Positions 1-9,423 are shown, numbered from the stretch's first letter. The stretch is DNA of 64,000 bases from Streptomyces sp. NBC_01717 (GCF_036248255.1 NZ_CP109178.1:1426001-1490000); one strand, 5' to 3'. Program-made: numbers and translations. The notes: generated by a model from the sequence alone, not told the origin.

Positions 1-208
1 CGGCACGATGACACCGACGGGGATCCACAGAGTTCTGCTCTGCTGCGCCGCTCCCCGACGCTCCGGAGAAGGCGCTCGCGCCGCATCCGGGACGGTGCGA
101 AACGTGTACGGGCGGCCGTCGTGGCGTGCGCGCCGTCCCATGCGGATGCGAAGTGCGGCACAAGTGGCGACGCTGGAAGGGTCAGGGTGAACGCACCGAG
201 GAGGACCC

Positions 209-403
209 ATGTCCATGATGGACAAGATCAAGCACATGCTGAAGGGCCACGAGGACCAGGCGGGCAAGGGCATCGACAAGGCGGGTGACACCATCGACGA
301 CAGGACCCAGGGCAAGTACACCGGCCCGGTCGACACCACTCAGGACAGGCTCAAGGGCCAGCTCGGTTCGGACCGCGGCCAGGACCAGCCGCCGCAGACC
401 TGA
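209..403 (+). CDS. MT0933-type small antitoxin-like protein
   Basis: A 64-residue, highly charged protein that matches the pattern of the MT0933/Rv0909 antitoxin-like family: short Lys/Asp-rich repeats such as GKGIDKAGDTIDD followed by GKYTGPVDTTQDRLKGQ. It has no signal peptide and no membrane segment, and its composition suggests an amphipathic or partly disordered cytosolic protein. A good ribosome site (GAGGAG, about 6 bases before ATG) supports the start. No toxin gene lies next to it, and in Streptomyces such proteins are often orphans, so a toxin-antitoxin role is only a family label. A CsbD-like stress protein is the alternative reading. The assignment rests on composition and length. 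Confidence 0.7.
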   Translation: MSMMDKIKHMLKGHEDQAGKGIDKAGDTIDDRTQGKYTGPVDTTQDRLKGQLGSDRGQDQPPQT

Positions 404-659
404 CCCTCACCAGGCCATTGCACCGTCAATAGGCCGCTGCCGCCTCGCCTGCTCATGACGTGAGCAGGCAGGGGCGGCCGGATGTCCGGTCCATGCGGGC
501 GCGGTGCGGTCGAGACCGGCTCCCACCGTCGATCCAGCTGTCCCGCAGACCGCCTGCGGGTCGTGGCGTCGCTGATTCCCCGGCGGCCATCAGGTGCCGG
601 CTGTCCGGCTCCGTCCCGCCACGGCGGCTGAGCGGCTCGGACCTCTTCAAGGAGAACGT

Positions 660-685
660 GCATCGGGCTCGTGCGAGCCCGATGC
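660..685. terminator. perfect 12-bp stem hairpin
   Basis: GCATCGGGCTCG, a two-base loop TG, then its exact reverse complement. It lies between convergent genes and probably acts as a terminator or transcription barrier. No U-tract follows, as is common in Streptomyces. Confidence 0.55.
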
Positions 686-735
686 GGCGTCCTCGTCCTT
701 GAGCCGGTGGCCGCGCACGCCTCGTACGCATGGTC

Positions 736-773
736 AACGGGAAACTCGCATGGCCATGCGAGTCGTCCCGTTT
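736..773. terminator. hyp operon terminator hairpin
   Basis: An 18-bp perfect palindrome (CTCGCATGG and its complement, 745-762) flanked by AACGGG (736-741) and CCCGTT (767-772), followed on the plus strand by TTTCTC. It lies 60 bases past the hypE stop on the minus strand, where the long hydrogenase operon should end. Confidence 0.65.
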
Positions 774-832
774 CTCTCGGGGGGGGGCGGGGGGCGCCGC
801 ACCTCGCTCGCTACCGCCCGGAGAGCGGCGGG

Positions 833-1948
833 TCAGCAGATCCGGGGCAGCTGCTCCCCGATCGGCAGGTCGACCACGCGCGTCCCACCGAGCCCGGTAC
901 GGGCCACGACCATGCCGGGATGCGACTCCACTGCCTCGCCGATGACGGCCGCCTCCGCTCCCAGCGGATGCGCCCGCATCGACTCCAGAACGGCTTCGGC
1001 GTGCTCACGGGGGACGAATGCGACGAGTTTTCCCTCGTTGGCCACGTACATCGGGTCCAGGCCCAGGATCGCGCAGGCGTTGGCCACGGCCGGCGGGACC
1101 GGGATGTCGCGCTCCTGGAGGACGACACCGGTGCCGGAGGCCGTCGCGATCTCGTTGAGCGCCGCGGCCAGTCCCCCTCGTGTGGGATCACGCAGGACAT
1201 GGAGGTCGGGGGTGACCGCGAGCATGGTCTCCACCAGCCCGCCCAGGGCCGCGCAGTCGCTCTCGATCTCCACGCCGAACTCCAGGCCCTCGCGCACACT
1301 CATGATCGCCACGCCGTGCGCACCGATCGCACCGCTGACGATCACGACGTCGCCGGGGACCACCCGCTGGGGACGGAGGTCGACGCCGGCCGGGACCAGG
1401 CCGATCCCGGCGGTGTTGATGAAGATGCCGTCGCCGTGACCGGCGTCCACGACCTTGGTGTCGCCGGTCGCCACCTCGACGCCCGCCGCGCGCGCGGCTG
1501 CGCCCAGCGCGTTGGCCACGCGTGCGACGACCGAGACCTCTACGCCTTCCTCCAGGATGAAACCGCAGGAGAGGTAGGCGGCCCGGGCACCGCTCATGGC
1601 CAGGTCGTTGACCGTGCCGTTGACCGCGAGGTCGCCGATGCTGCCGCCGGGGAAGAACAGCGGCCGCACGACGTACGAGTCGGTGGAGAAGGCCAGCCGG
1701 GCGCCACCCAGCGATACCACGGCCGAGTCGGTCAGTTGCGCCAGCACGTCACCCCCGTAGCCGGGCGCGAAGACGTGCTGGACCAGTTCGGCCGAGAGTG
1801 CACCGCCACCGCCGTGGCCCATCACCACCCGCGGCTGGTCGCGCAGCGGTGCCGGGCAGGTCCATGCCGTCAGGTCGAGTACGGCCGGGTCGCCGGGAGC
1901 GTCCGTCGCCGTGGCGGTGATGTTCAATGCTTCGGTCGTCTCAGGCAA
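833..1948 (-). CDS. hypE: HypE, carbamoyl dehydratase for hydrogenase cyanide ligands
   Basis: A 371-residue HypE of normal length. HypE dehydrates the carbamoyl group that HypF places on its C-terminal cysteine and so makes the cyanide ligands of the NiFe active site. The sequence shows the PurM/AIR-synthase-like fold: an N-terminal glycine-rich motif (VVMGHGGGG), the [15 protein letters not shown] segment near residue 250, and the diagnostic C-terminus PRIC ending in the modified cysteine. The first codon reads TTG, with a GGGAG about 10 bases upstream, and overlaps the end of hypD by 8 bases. It is the last gene of the operon and is followed by a strong hairpin. The call is very secure; only the exact start is open. 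Confidence 0.95.
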   Translation of the reverse strand: MPETTEALNITATATDAPGDPAVLDLTAWTCPAPLRDQPRVVMGHGGGGALSAELVQHVFAPGYGGDVLAQLTDSAVVSLGGARLAFSTDSYVVRPLFFPGGSIGDLAVNGTVNDLAMSGARAAYLSCGFILEEGVEVSVVARVANALGAAARAAGVEVATGDTKVVDAGHGDGIFINTAGIGLVPAGVDLRPQRVVPGDVVIVSGAIGAHGVAIMSVREGLEFGVEIESDCAALGGLVETMLAVTPDLHVLRDPTRGGLAAALNEIATASGTGVVLQERDIPVPPAVANACAILGLDPMYVANEGKLVAFVPREHAEAVLESMRAHPLGAEAAVIGEAVESHPGMVVARTGLGGTRVVDLPIGEQLPRIC

Positions 1949-3065
1949 CGGGGCTCGTCTCCCTGGCTGCGGTGGTGATGTCCAGTCGCCGGTAGAGGTA
2001 GTACGCGGCGCAGGCGCCCTCGCTGGAGACCATGGTGGCCCCGAGCGGGTTGCGCGGAGTGCAGGTGGTACCGAACGCCTCGCACTCGTGGGGCTTCAGC
2101 AGCCCCTGCAGGACCTCGCCGCTGCGGCACGCGGCGGGCTCCTTGGTGTCGATGCCGGTGACGGAGAACCGGTACTCGGCGTCGTAGTCCCGGTAGCGCG
2201 TGGAGAGCCGCCAGCCGCTGTCGGGGATGGTGCCGATGCCGCGCCAGGCACGGTCGGTGACCTCGAAGACGTCGTCCAGCATGGCAAGCGCCGCGGGGTT
2301 CCCGTCCGGGTGCACGGCGCGCGGGTACGCGTTTTCCACGCTGTGCTCGCCGCGCTCCAGCTGCAGGACGGTGCGCCGTACGCCTTCGAGGATGTCCAGC
2401 GGTTCGAAACCGGTGACCACAATGGGCACCCGGAACCGTTCGGCCAGCTCCGGGTACTCCCGCGTGCCCATCACGCTGCACACGTGACCGGCGGCGAGGA
2501 AGCCCTGCACCCGGCAGCTCGGCGACTGCATGATGGCCTCGATGGCGGGAGGGACCCGCACATGGGACACCAGGAGGCTGAAGTTCGCGATACCGAGTCT
2601 GCGTGCCTGATACACCGTCATGGCGTTGGGGGGTGCGGTGGTCTCGAATCCGATCCCGAAGAAGACCACCTCGCGGTCGGGGTTCTGCTGGGCGATCTTC
2701 AGGGCATCGAGTGGCGAGTAGACGACCCGTACGTCGCCGCCCTCGCTGCGGACCCGGAACAGGTCGCGGCCGGTTCCGGGTACTCGCAGCATGTCCCCGA
2801 ACGAGCAGAAGATCACCTCGGGGCGGGAGGCGATGGCCAGCGCCTTGTCGATGACCTCCAGGGGCGTGACGCAGACGGGGCAGCCCGGACCATGGATCAG
2901 TTCGACCTGTTCCGGCAGGAGTTGATCGATGCCGTGCCGGATGATGGTGTGCGTCTGCCCGCCGCAGACCTCCATCAGCGCCCAGGGCCGGGTCACCACG
3001 GAGTGGATGTCGTCGAGCAGCCGGCGCGCCAGGTCCGGGTTCTGGAACTCTTCGATGTACTTCAC
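1941..3065 (-). CDS. hypD: HypD, scaffold for Fe(CN)2CO assembly
   Basis: A 374-residue HypD, the Fe-S protein that with HypC holds iron while CO and cyanide are attached. The family cysteine motifs are present: [10 protein letters not shown] near residue 40, [10 protein letters not shown] near residue 70, and a C-terminal set including [13 protein letters not shown] and CRSGEVLQG. An open frame continues further upstream, but a GTG at 3065 is the better start: it has GAGGAGG six bases before it, overlaps the hypC stop as GTGA, and begins the family-typical MKYIEEF sequence. Translation is probably coupled to hypC. Very secure call. Confidence 0.96.
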   Translation of the reverse strand: MKYIEEFQNPDLARRLLDDIHSVVTRPWALMEVCGGQTHTIIRHGIDQLLPEQVELIHGPGCPVCVTPLEVIDKALAIASRPEVIFCSFGDMLRVPGTGRDLFRVRSEGGDVRVVYSPLDALKIAQQNPDREVVFFGIGFETTAPPNAMTVYQARRLGIANFSLLVSHVRVPPAIEAIMQSPSCRVQGFLAAGHVCSVMGTREYPELAERFRVPIVVTGFEPLDILEGVRRTVLQLERGEHSVENAYPRAVHPDGNPAALAMLDDVFEVTDRAWRGIGTIPDSGWRLSTRYRDYDAEYRFSVTGIDTKEPAACRSGEVLQGLLKPHECEAFGTTCTPRNPLGATMVSSEGACAAYYLYRRLDITTAARETSPVA

Positions 3066-3382
3066 TGCTGCACCTCCTCGGGTGCGTCGGCACCACCGGC
3101 GCTGGATGCGTCGCCGGGCTCCGCGGCCCGTTCCCATGGGTCCCCGAACTCTTCCTGGAGCAGGCCGAGTTCGGCGAAGAGTTCGAGCGTCTTCCTGGCC
3201 GACTCCTCGTCCAGCCGCTGCAGGGCGAACCCCACATGGACGATGGCGTATTCACCGACCTGGAGATCCGGCAGATACTCCAGGCACACTTCTTTGACCA
3301 CACCGCCGAAGTCGACGGTGGCCATCCGGGTACCGTCACGCTCCTCGATGTCCATCACTCTGCCGGGTACCGCCAGGCACAT
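3062..3382 (-). CDS. hypC: HypC/HupF hydrogenase maturation chaperone
   Basis: A 106-residue HypC-family chaperone starting MCLAVPGRV. The second-residue cysteine is the one that binds the Fe(CN)2CO unit and the large subunit. It is slightly longer than minimal HypC (about 75-90 residues) because of an acidic, proline-rich C-terminal tail. It overlaps hypD by four bases and follows hypF by 51 bases. That gap contains a small GC hairpin (CCCGGC-TCT-GCCGGG, 3412-3426) that could attenuate or stabilise the transcript. Confidence 0.95.
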   Translation of the reverse strand: MCLAVPGRVMDIEERDGTRMATVDFGGVVKEVCLEYLPDLQVGEYAIVHVGFALQRLDEESARKTLELFAELGLLQEEFGDPWERAAEPGDASSAGGADAPEEVQQ

Positions 3383-3433
3383 GGCTGCTCCTTGCTGTGG
3401 GGGGGGCGTTGCCCGGCTCTGCCGGGCCGGACG

Positions 3434-5845
3434 TCAGTCGGCGGCTGCGCCGGTGCGCGCCGCCGCGTTGCGGGTGGCCACCATGAGCTGACCGAGCGCC
3501 AGTCCACCGTCGTTCGGGGGGACCTCACGGTGGCGCAGGACGGTGAAGCCGATCTCGTTCAGCGTCCGGGCGCACCGGGAGGAGAGCAGGGTGTTGGCGA
3601 ACACACCTCCGGTCAGGGCTACTTCCTGCAGGCCGTACTGTTCGCGGGCTGCGACGCACACCTGGAGCACGACGTCCGCGACGGCTGCGTGGAAGCGTGC
3701 GGCGACCAGTGCCGTCGCCGCACCGGCGCGCACGTCTTCGACGACGGCTGCGAGTACCGGCGAGGGGTCCATGACCAACGGCTGTCCGTCGACCGGGTCC
3801 GCCGGGCGCAGCGCGAAGCCGTAACCGGGCCCGGGGTCGGCGGCGGCGCCGACCGCGGCGGCCTCCAGTTCGACGGCGGCCTGGGCTTCGTACCCGGCGC
3901 GGTGGCAGACGCCCGCCAGCGAGGAGACCGCATCGAACAGCCGGCCCATGCTGGAGGTGGGAACGCAGTTGAGGTTGCGCTCCAACTGCCGCAGCAGCAC
4001 CTGTCGTTCGTCCGGTGGGCAGGCTGCCGCGCAGGGCAGATCGTCCGTCCAGCCGATGCCTGCCGCGTACAGGTGGGCCAGCGCCATCCGGTAGGGCCGG
4101 TGTACGGCGGCATCGCCGCCGGGCAGCGGCGCGTACGCGAGGTGTGCGAAGCGGAGACAGGCGTCGTAGTCGGCCAGCATGATCTCGCCGCCCCACACCG
4201 CCCCGTCGTCCCCGTATCCGGTGCCGTCGAACGCGACGCCGATCACTCGGCGGCTGCCGTCCCGGCCGTGCTCGGCCATCGCGGCGGCGATATGGGCATG
4301 GTGGTGCTGCACACGCACGACCGGTCGGCCGGCGGCCCGGCGCAGCGCCCACTGGCCGGTGCGGTAGCGGGGATGCCGGTCGGTTGCCAGGATGCCGGGC
4401 CGCACGCCGGTGAGGGTCTCCATGTGCTGTTCGGCGCGCGCGAAGGCCTGCTGCGTGTCCAGGTCGTCCATGTCGCCGACATGGGCGGACAGCCAGGCCC
4501 TGCGCTCCTCGGCGAGGCAGAAGGTGTTCTTCAGGTCGCCGCCGGTGGCGAGGGTCGCAGGCACCGGGTGGGGCAGGGCGAGCGGCAGCGGGGCGTAACC
4601 GCGTGAGCGGCGTACGATCAGCCGCTCCCCGTCGCAGACGCGCACCACGGAGTCGTCGCACGGCACATGGATCGGGCGGTCGTGCATGAGCCAGGCGTCG
4701 GCCAGGTGGGCCAGCCGCTCCAGCGCCTCGTCGTCGTCCGTGACGATCGGTTCACCGGCCACGTTGCCGCTGGTCATGACGAGCAGGCGCGGTCCAGGCG
4801 GGTCACCGGGCAGGCCGAGCAGCAGGTGGTGCAGCGGGGTGTACGGGAGCATGACGCCGAGGTCGGGGCTGCGCGGGGCGACGGCATCGCACGGCCAGGG
4901 GGTGCGGGCGCCCGGGCGGGCGTCGGCACGCCGCCGCAGCAGGACGACGGGCCGGACCCCACCGGTGAGCAGGGCCCGCTCCTCCTCGCCCACATGCACG
5001 AGGTGCGCGACGTCGTCGACGTCCCGCGCCATGACGGCGAACGGCTTGTCGCCTCGGGCCTTCCGGCGGCGCAGCAGGGCGACCGCGGCGGAGTTCTCGG
5101 CATCGCAGGCGAGGTGGTGGCCGCCGAGCCCCTTGACCGCGAGGACCGCACCCTCCGACAGCAGTCGGCGTGCCTCCGCGACCGGGTCGCGTCCGGCTGC
5201 GCACTGCTCGGGCGTGGTGCCGGTCGGCCGCCCGACGAGCAGTCGCAGCGTGGGGCCGCAGGCGGGGCAGGCGACCGGCTGGGCGTGGAAGCGCCGGTCG
5301 GCGGGGTCGGCGTACTCACGGGCGCAGTCGGTGCACATCGGGAAGCGGGCCATGGTCGTGTGCGCGCGGTCGTACGGCACCGCGGTGACGATCGTGAACC
5401 TGGGCCCGCAGTGCGTACAGGTGATGAACGGGTGGCGGTGGCGCCGGTCGGCCGGATCGGCCAGTTCGGTGAGGCAGTCGGCGCAGGTGGCCGCGTCCGG
5501 GGAAACCAGTGTGCGGGCCGGTCCGCCGGTGTGGGAGTCCACGATGCTGAAGCGGGATCCGCCCGCGGCCGGGACCTGCGTGTGGTCGACGGAGTCCACC
5601 CGGGCGAGCGGGGGTGCCTCCGCTGCGATCCGGTCGCAGAACAGGGCCACGGCGGCCGGGGCGCCCTCGACCTCGGCGACGACGCCTTCGGTGGTGTTGG
5701 TGACGTGTCCGGCCAGGCCCAACCCGGTGGCCCGGGCGTACAGGTAGGGCCGGAATCCGACGCCCTGCACGACGCCGCGGACCACGACCCGTCGGCGCTC
5801 CACGGCTCCCGCGAGGGCTGCTGCGCCGGGCTGTGGGGTCGTCAC
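3434..5845 (-). CDS. hypF: HypF carbamoyltransferase
   Basis: An 803-residue HypF, which makes a carbamoyl-adenylate from carbamoyl phosphate and ATP and transfers the carbamoyl to HypE. All modules are visible in order: an N-terminal acylphosphatase domain (VVVRGVVQGVGFRPYLYARA), two zinc-finger cysteine pairs (CADC/CTHC and CTDC/CPAC, about residues 120-200), a YrdC-like nucleotide-binding domain in the middle, and a Kae1-like domain with the metal motif HHHAH near residue 500. It starts at a GTG that overlaps the hypB stop as GTGA. Length and domain set are normal. Confidence 0.96.
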   Translation of the reverse strand: MTTPQPGAAALAGAVERRRVVVRGVVQGVGFRPYLYARATGLGLAGHVTNTTEGVVAEVEGAPAAVALFCDRIAAEAPPLARVDSVDHTQVPAAGGSRFSIVDSHTGGPARTLVSPDAATCADCLTELADPADRRHRHPFITCTHCGPRFTIVTAVPYDRAHTTMARFPMCTDCAREYADPADRRFHAQPVACPACGPTLRLLVGRPTGTTPEQCAAGRDPVAEARRLLSEGAVLAVKGLGGHHLACDAENSAAVALLRRRKARGDKPFAVMARDVDDVAHLVHVGEEERALLTGGVRPVVLLRRRADARPGARTPWPCDAVAPRSPDLGVMLPYTPLHHLLLGLPGDPPGPRLLVMTSGNVAGEPIVTDDDEALERLAHLADAWLMHDRPIHVPCDDSVVRVCDGERLIVRRSRGYAPLPLALPHPVPATLATGGDLKNTFCLAEERRAWLSAHVGDMDDLDTQQAFARAEQHMETLTGVRPGILATDRHPRYRTGQWALRRAAGRPVVRVQHHHAHIAAAMAEHGRDGSRRVIGVAFDGTGYGDDGAVWGGEIMLADYDACLRFAHLAYAPLPGGDAAVHRPYRMALAHLYAAGIGWTDDLPCAAACPPDERQVLLRQLERNLNCVPTSSMGRLFDAVSSLAGVCHRAGYEAQAAVELEAAAVGAAADPGPGYGFALRPADPVDGQPLVMDPSPVLAAVVEDVRAGAATALVAARFHAAVADVVLQVCVAAREQYGLQEVALTGGVFANTLLSSRCARTLNEIGFTVLRHREVPPNDGGLALGQLMVATRNAAARTGAAAD

Positions 5846-6780
5846 GAGCGGTACTGCGCCGCGGAGTCGGGTGCTGTCGTCATGACGAGCGGCTCGTCGG
5901 GATGCGCGTGTGCGTGGGGGCCGGTGTGCGGATGTTCGTGGGTGCCCAGGTCCGGATGGGTGTGCGTATGCATGCCGGTGTGCGCGTGGGTGTGGGTGTG
6001 CGAGCCGCCGTCCGCGCCGTGGTCACTATGGGTGTGGGTGTCGTCGTGTGTGGCCATGTCGCCGTGCGTGTGGGTGTGCTGCTGGTACGGGTGCTGCCGG
6101 GCCATCACCGGTCTGTGGACCGGGGCGCCTGCACCTGCGGCCAGGGCCCGGTCGAGAAGCGTGCCCACCCCTTCACCGCGGCGGGCGGCGGTGAGCAGCA
6201 CTTCCACACCGGGGTTGACCTGCTGGACATGGGCACGGAACGCGGCCTCGTCGAAGTCGACGGCCTCTGCGATGTCGGTCTTGGTGACCACGACGAGCTG
6301 GGCCAGTCCGAATGCGGTGGGGTACTTCAGCGGTTTGTCCTCGCCTTCCGTCACGGAGGCGAGGACGACCCTGAGCGTCTCCCCCAGGTCGTACGAGGCT
6401 GGGCAGACCAGGTTGCCCACGTTCTCCACGAAGAGGATGCGGGTCCCGTCGGGCAGCCAGTTGTCGAGGTGGCGGCCGAGCATGCCGGCCTCCAGGTGGC
6501 ACAGTCCGTCGGTGAGCACCTGCTTGACCGGCACGCCGGACCGGGCCAGGCGTACCGCGTCGTTCTCGGTGGCGAGGTCTGCGGTGAGTGCGGCGACCGG
6601 CACTCCTCTCTCGCGGGCCCGGCCGAGTTCGCGTTCCAGCAGTTCGGTCTTGCCGCTGCCGGGGCTGGAGAGCAGGTTGACGACGGTGGTGCCGCGGGCC
6701 GTGAGCCCGGCTCGCAGGCTGTGCGCCGTCGCGTCGTTCTTGGCGAGTACCGCCTGCTGCAGGTCGACTTCACGGCACAT
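5842..6780 (-). CDS. hypB: HypB nickel GTPase with C-terminal His tail
   Basis: A 312-residue HypB, the GTPase that with HypA inserts nickel into the hydrogenase large subunit. The Walker A motif SSPGSGKTELLE covers residues 39-49, and the nickel/GTPase switch region (DGLCHLEAG) and G-motif VVTKTDIAEA are present. Residues 222-293 hold 22 histidines in HTHTH-type runs, so the nickel-storage segment is at the C-terminus. In well-known HypB proteins from rhizobia the histidine-rich stretch is near the N-terminus; here the N-terminus (MCREVDLQQA) is short. Only three bases separate it from hypA, and it overlaps hypF by four. Confidence 0.95.
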   Translation of the reverse strand: MCREVDLQQAVLAKNDATAHSLRAGLTARGTTVVNLLSSPGSGKTELLERELGRARERGVPVAALTADLATENDAVRLARSGVPVKQVLTDGLCHLEAGMLGRHLDNWLPDGTRILFVENVGNLVCPASYDLGETLRVVLASVTEGEDKPLKYPTAFGLAQLVVVTKTDIAEAVDFDEAAFRAHVQQVNPGVEVLLTAARRGEGVGTLLDRALAAGAGAPVHRPVMARQHPYQQHTHTHGDMATHDDTHTHSDHGADGGSHTHTHAHTGMHTHTHPDLGTHEHPHTGPHAHAHPDEPLVMTTAPDSAAQYRS

Positions 6781-6783
6781 CGT

Positions 6784-7176
6784 TCAGTGCTCCTGGGAGA
6801 TCGGTTCGCGGGTGTGTTCGGGTGCGGGGCCGTCCTGCCAGTGCACGCTGAGGATCTGCAGTTCGCGACCTGACAGGAGTTCGGCGGTCGCCTCGCCGCA
6901 GACCGGACAGCACAGCTGCGGCGGCATGCCGACCGCCCATTCGTCCGCACAGGGCACGCACCGCGCGCGGGCCGCCACGGAGTCGATGACGAGTTCGGCT
7001 CCTTCCAGGACGGTCCCGGCGCAGGCGAGTTCGAAGCAGAAGAACAGGGCGTCGGGGACGACTCCGGCCAGTTCCCCGACCTGGAGCCGGACGGACCCGA
7101 CCGAAGTGGCTCCGCCTGCCTGAGCCGCCTCTTCCACCTGGTCGACGACGGCCATGGCGATCGACATCTCGTGCAT
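6784..7176 (-). CDS. hypA: HypA nickel metallochaperone
   Basis: A 130-residue HypA that delivers nickel together with HypB. It begins MHEMSIAMAVVDQV, the family signature in which His2 helps bind nickel, and has the zinc site CVPC...CPVCG (about residues 73-106). The ATG at 7176 is chosen over an upstream in-frame ATG because GGAG precedes it and it restores the canonical N-terminus. It lies three bases before hypB and 129 bases after the short peptide gene. Confidence 0.95.
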   Translation of the reverse strand: MHEMSIAMAVVDQVEEAAQAGGATSVGSVRLQVGELAGVVPDALFFCFELACAGTVLEGAELVIDSVAARARCVPCADEWAVGMPPQLCCPVCGEATAELLSGRELQILSVHWQDGPAPEHTREPISQEH

Positions 7177-7305
7177 TGGTTCTCCGTCCTGCACTGCGTC
7201 ATTACAGCGGCGGGTCACGGGGCCCGGCAGACCGGCTCGCCGGTACCCGTGCGGCACATGCACCATTCGGTGCAGCCACGGGCCGGGTCCGGGCGGCAGG
7301 TGCCG

Positions 7306-7410
7306 TCACATCCTGCGCATCCGCAGATAGCGCCTGACGTCGGGCAGGATCTGCGCGACGACGGCTGCGACGGCGACGGCGCTCAGGCCGCAGACAAGGA
7401 TCTTCTTCAT
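7306..7410 (-). CDS. 34-residue membrane peptide, DUF6893-like
   Basis: A short gene encoding MKKILVCGLSAVAVAAVVAQ followed by ILPDVRRYLRMRRM: one hydrophobic segment (about residues 4-19) and a basic C-terminal tail. AAGGAA lies 9-10 bases upstream of the ATG. It sits 19 bases after the protease gene and before hypA, in the same direction as the operon. It resembles a family of tiny proteins, annotated as DUF6893 in Streptomyces as far as I recall, that are often found here. A membrane-tethering or complex-associated role is only a guess. Confidence 0.65.
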   Translation of the reverse strand: MKKILVCGLSAVAVAAVVAQILPDVRRYLRMRRM

Positions 7411-7429
7411 GATGGTGGGTTCCTTCTGC

Positions 7430-7978
7430 TCAGTTCATGACAGGTCCGGCCGCCGTCCGCCTGGCGTCGGCCGGACGGTCGGCTGCTTGTACGAGGTCCA
7501 GGACCATCCGCACGGCATGGGGCACCGCTGCGGCCACGGGGGCGCTCAGCCCGATCCCTTCGTCGACACTGCCGGGTTCGCAGCCGACGACGAGCGTGCG
7601 CTTCGGCGGTACGGCTCCGGTGCCCGCGCACAGGGTGCCGAGCAGTGCCAGGACGGCATCGGGGGACATCCGGTGTCCGTCGAGGAGCGCGTTCTGCGGT
7701 TCGACGGCTCCGGGTTCGTCGGCCTCGATCAGATACAGGGTTCCCGGGCGGCCACCGCGCGCGGTGGCGTCGATCAGGACGAGGGTGTCGTATCCGTCCA
7801 GGAGCTGATAGGCGAGATGGACGCCCCGTACGCCGATGTCGACCAGCTCGACGTCGTCGGGGAGCCGGTGCGAGGACAGTGCGCGCACCGTCTCGACGCC
7901 GAAGCCGTCGTCGCCGAGGAAGATGTTCCCGATCCCGGCGATGAAGGTTCTCACGTGCTTCTGCGCAAGGTCGTTCAC
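7430..7978 (-). CDS. hydrogenase maturation protease (HyaD/HupD family)
   Basis: A 182-residue endopeptidase of the HyaD/HupD/HycI family, which clips the C-terminal peptide of the large subunit after nickel insertion. The signature GIGNIFLGDDGFGVE (residues 15-29) contains the nickel-sensing acid, and a second conserved acid lies in VELVDIGVRG. The start is a GTG (7978) with GGAGG upstream, overlapping the previous gene's stop as GTGA. Its expected substrate, the large subunit encoded at 11400-13196, does have a cleavable tail. A long open frame running further upstream in this phase is a shadow of the neighbouring gene. Confidence 0.92.
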   Translation of the reverse strand: MNDLAQKHVRTFIAGIGNIFLGDDGFGVETVRALSSHRLPDDVELVDIGVRGVHLAYQLLDGYDTLVLIDATARGGRPGTLYLIEADEPGAVEPQNALLDGHRMSPDAVLALLGTLCAGTGAVPPKRTLVVGCEPGSVDEGIGLSAPVAAAVPHAVRMVLDLVQAADRPADARRTAAGPVMN

Positions 7979-9423
7979 GCGTCCTCCAGGGGGGCGATCT
8001 CGTCCGGCTGGAAGTACAGGAAGCGCCCCTGCTCGCGGCGGATGTCCGCGCCCGGGTCGCCTTCCACGGTGACCGCGAGGTGCACTCCGCCGTCGACGTC
8101 GTGGAGCACTGCTTCGACCTGTGCGCTGCGGCCCTTGAGGAAAAGGTCCTGGGCATCGGTCCGCCGGAGCCCCGGTCGCAGGAGGACGCGGCTGCCCACG
8201 CCCACGGACCGTCCGTCCACCAGGATCCGGTCCCGGGCCGGGTCGGCGGTGTCGTCGCTCGCCGGGTCCCACCACGGGGTGTCGGGCCGGAGTACGCCGC
8301 GGGTGTCGATCAGGTCCACGCCGTCCGGGACGGGGTCCTGCGCGGCGGGCGGAGGCGTCTCGGGTCCGGTGATCTCCCGCAGGGCCCGTACCGCGCCGTG
8401 CAGCCGCTCCAGGACCTCGGGGGGCATCGACTCGGCCAGGTCGATGACGGCTGCCGCCCGGGGATCGGTGCCGCGCGCCTCGCGCTTCTCCTGGTCGGTC
8501 AGGGCCGCCGTGCGCAGGGCGAGGATCTCGTCGATCTCGGTGGCGTCGTAGAGCGTGCCCGGGCTCTCGGGGGCGATGGCCGGATGGTCCTCCAGGATGA
8601 TCGGGGACGACAGCATCAGGTCCGCTCGCCCGGGTTCCCCGGCGAGCACCGGCCAGGTGTGCAGGTTGCGGCAGGCCGCGACCGCACCCTTGGCCCATTC
8701 GGGCGGGTCCGTCATCGACAGGAACGATCCCGCGCTGAGACCCAGCAGCAGGTGCGCGGCGACCAGCGACCGTGGGAGCGCGGCCTCCCGGTCGGCCTCG
8801 GCGGAGTCGGACGTCCAGTCGCTGGTGTTCTCCACCACGGCGGTGAGCCTCATGACCCGGTAGGGGCCGTCGAGTTCACGGGCGGACAGCCGCACAGCAC
8901 CGCTGATCTCCTCGCAGCGGCGGACCAGGCGGCCCACCGTCCGCCCGTCCGCGTCCAGGACGGGTTCGGTCTCCTCGCGGGCGGGCCGCGTGAAGGGGAC
9001 GGTGACGCCGTCCCCGGCCAGTTCGGCGACGTCCACGACCACTTCGACGCGTTCCTCGGCGCCCTCGTCCCACGGGACCAGCACCCGGTCGGCCAGGTCG
9101 AGTCGGGCCACCGTCTCGAACGTGCCGTTGTCGAGGGCCTGTTGCACCGTCCGTCGCTGGGCGTGCAGGAACCGTGCCTCGACGGCGAGCGTCGCACCGG
9201 GCTTCGGTTCCATCAGGCACTCGGTGTGCTGGAAGTCGTGCTCCTCGCGGTCGGCGCCCCAGCCGGGCGGTACGAGCACCCCGAACTGCCAGCGCAGCCG
9301 GTTCTTGGCCGCGGAGGCCCGGTACGGGTACAGCACATAGCCCTCGAAGAGGACGGTGTCGGCGACCTGCCGGGCGGTGGCGAACCGGGACTCCAGTGCG
9401 GGCGTGAGCAGGGATGCGGTCAC
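7975..9423 (-). CDS. hydrogenase-associated protein of unknown function (482 aa)
   Basis: A 482-residue soluble protein found, to my knowledge, only in actinobacterial hydrogenase clusters. I recognise no catalytic motif. It starts at GTG (overlap GTGA with the upstream gene) and overlaps the protease gene the same way, so it belongs to the operon. Visible features: an aromatic-rich N-terminus (LFEGYVLYPYRASAAKNRLR), a central stretch with HLLLGLSAGSFLSMTDPPEW, and a C-terminal region that reads like a small beta domain (VGSRVLLRPGLRRTDAQDLF). It has few cysteines, so a metal cluster is unlikely. It could be an assembly factor, a subunit or an electron-transfer partner scaffold. Confidence 0.8.
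   Translation of the reverse strand: MTASLLTPALESRFATARQVADTVLFEGYVLYPYRASAAKNRLRWQFGVLVPPGWGADREEHDFQHTECLMEPKPGATLAVEARFLHAQRRTVQQALDNGTFETVARLDLADRVLVPWDEGAEERVEVVVDVAELAGDGVTVPFTRPAREETEPVLDADGRTVGRLVRRCEEISGAVRLSARELDGPYRVMRLTAVVENTSDWTSDSAEADREAALPRSLVAAHLLLGLSAGSFLSMTDPPEWAKGAVAACRNLHTWPVLAGEPGRADLMLSSPIILEDHPAIAPESPGTLYDATEIDEILALRTAALTDQEKREARGTDPRAAAVIDLAESMPPEVLERLHGAVRALREITGPETPPPAAQDPVPDGVDLIDTRGVLRPDTPWWDPASDDTADPARDRILVDGRSVGVGSRVLLRPGLRRTDAQDLFLKGRSAQVEAVLHDVDGGVHLAVTVEGDPGADIRREQGRFLYFQPDEIAPLEDA

Larger units (their letters stand above)
404..832. other. intergenic region with two hairpins
   Basis: No convincing gene. The region separates the rightward antitoxin-like gene from the 3' end of the leftward hyp operon and contains the two terminator-like hairpins listed separately, plus a G-rich run around 781-794. 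Confidence 0.6.

Noticed and set aside
8..190. A 60-codon open frame at the left edge.
   Set aside because: Arg/Ala-rich filler, no ribosome site, no motif.
781..794. G-run near the end of the hyp operon as a G-quadruplex element.
   Set aside because: Short G-runs are expected at this base composition and nothing else supports a function.
3412..3426. Hairpin between hypF and hypC as an operon terminator.
   Set aside because: Only six base pairs and followed by co-directional, co-functional genes; kept as a note in the hypC entry.
4667..7123. A long open frame of 818 codons antisense to hypF, hypB and hypA.
   Set aside because: It is the low-stop shadow typical of high-G+C DNA; the minus strand encodes three textbook Hyp proteins there.
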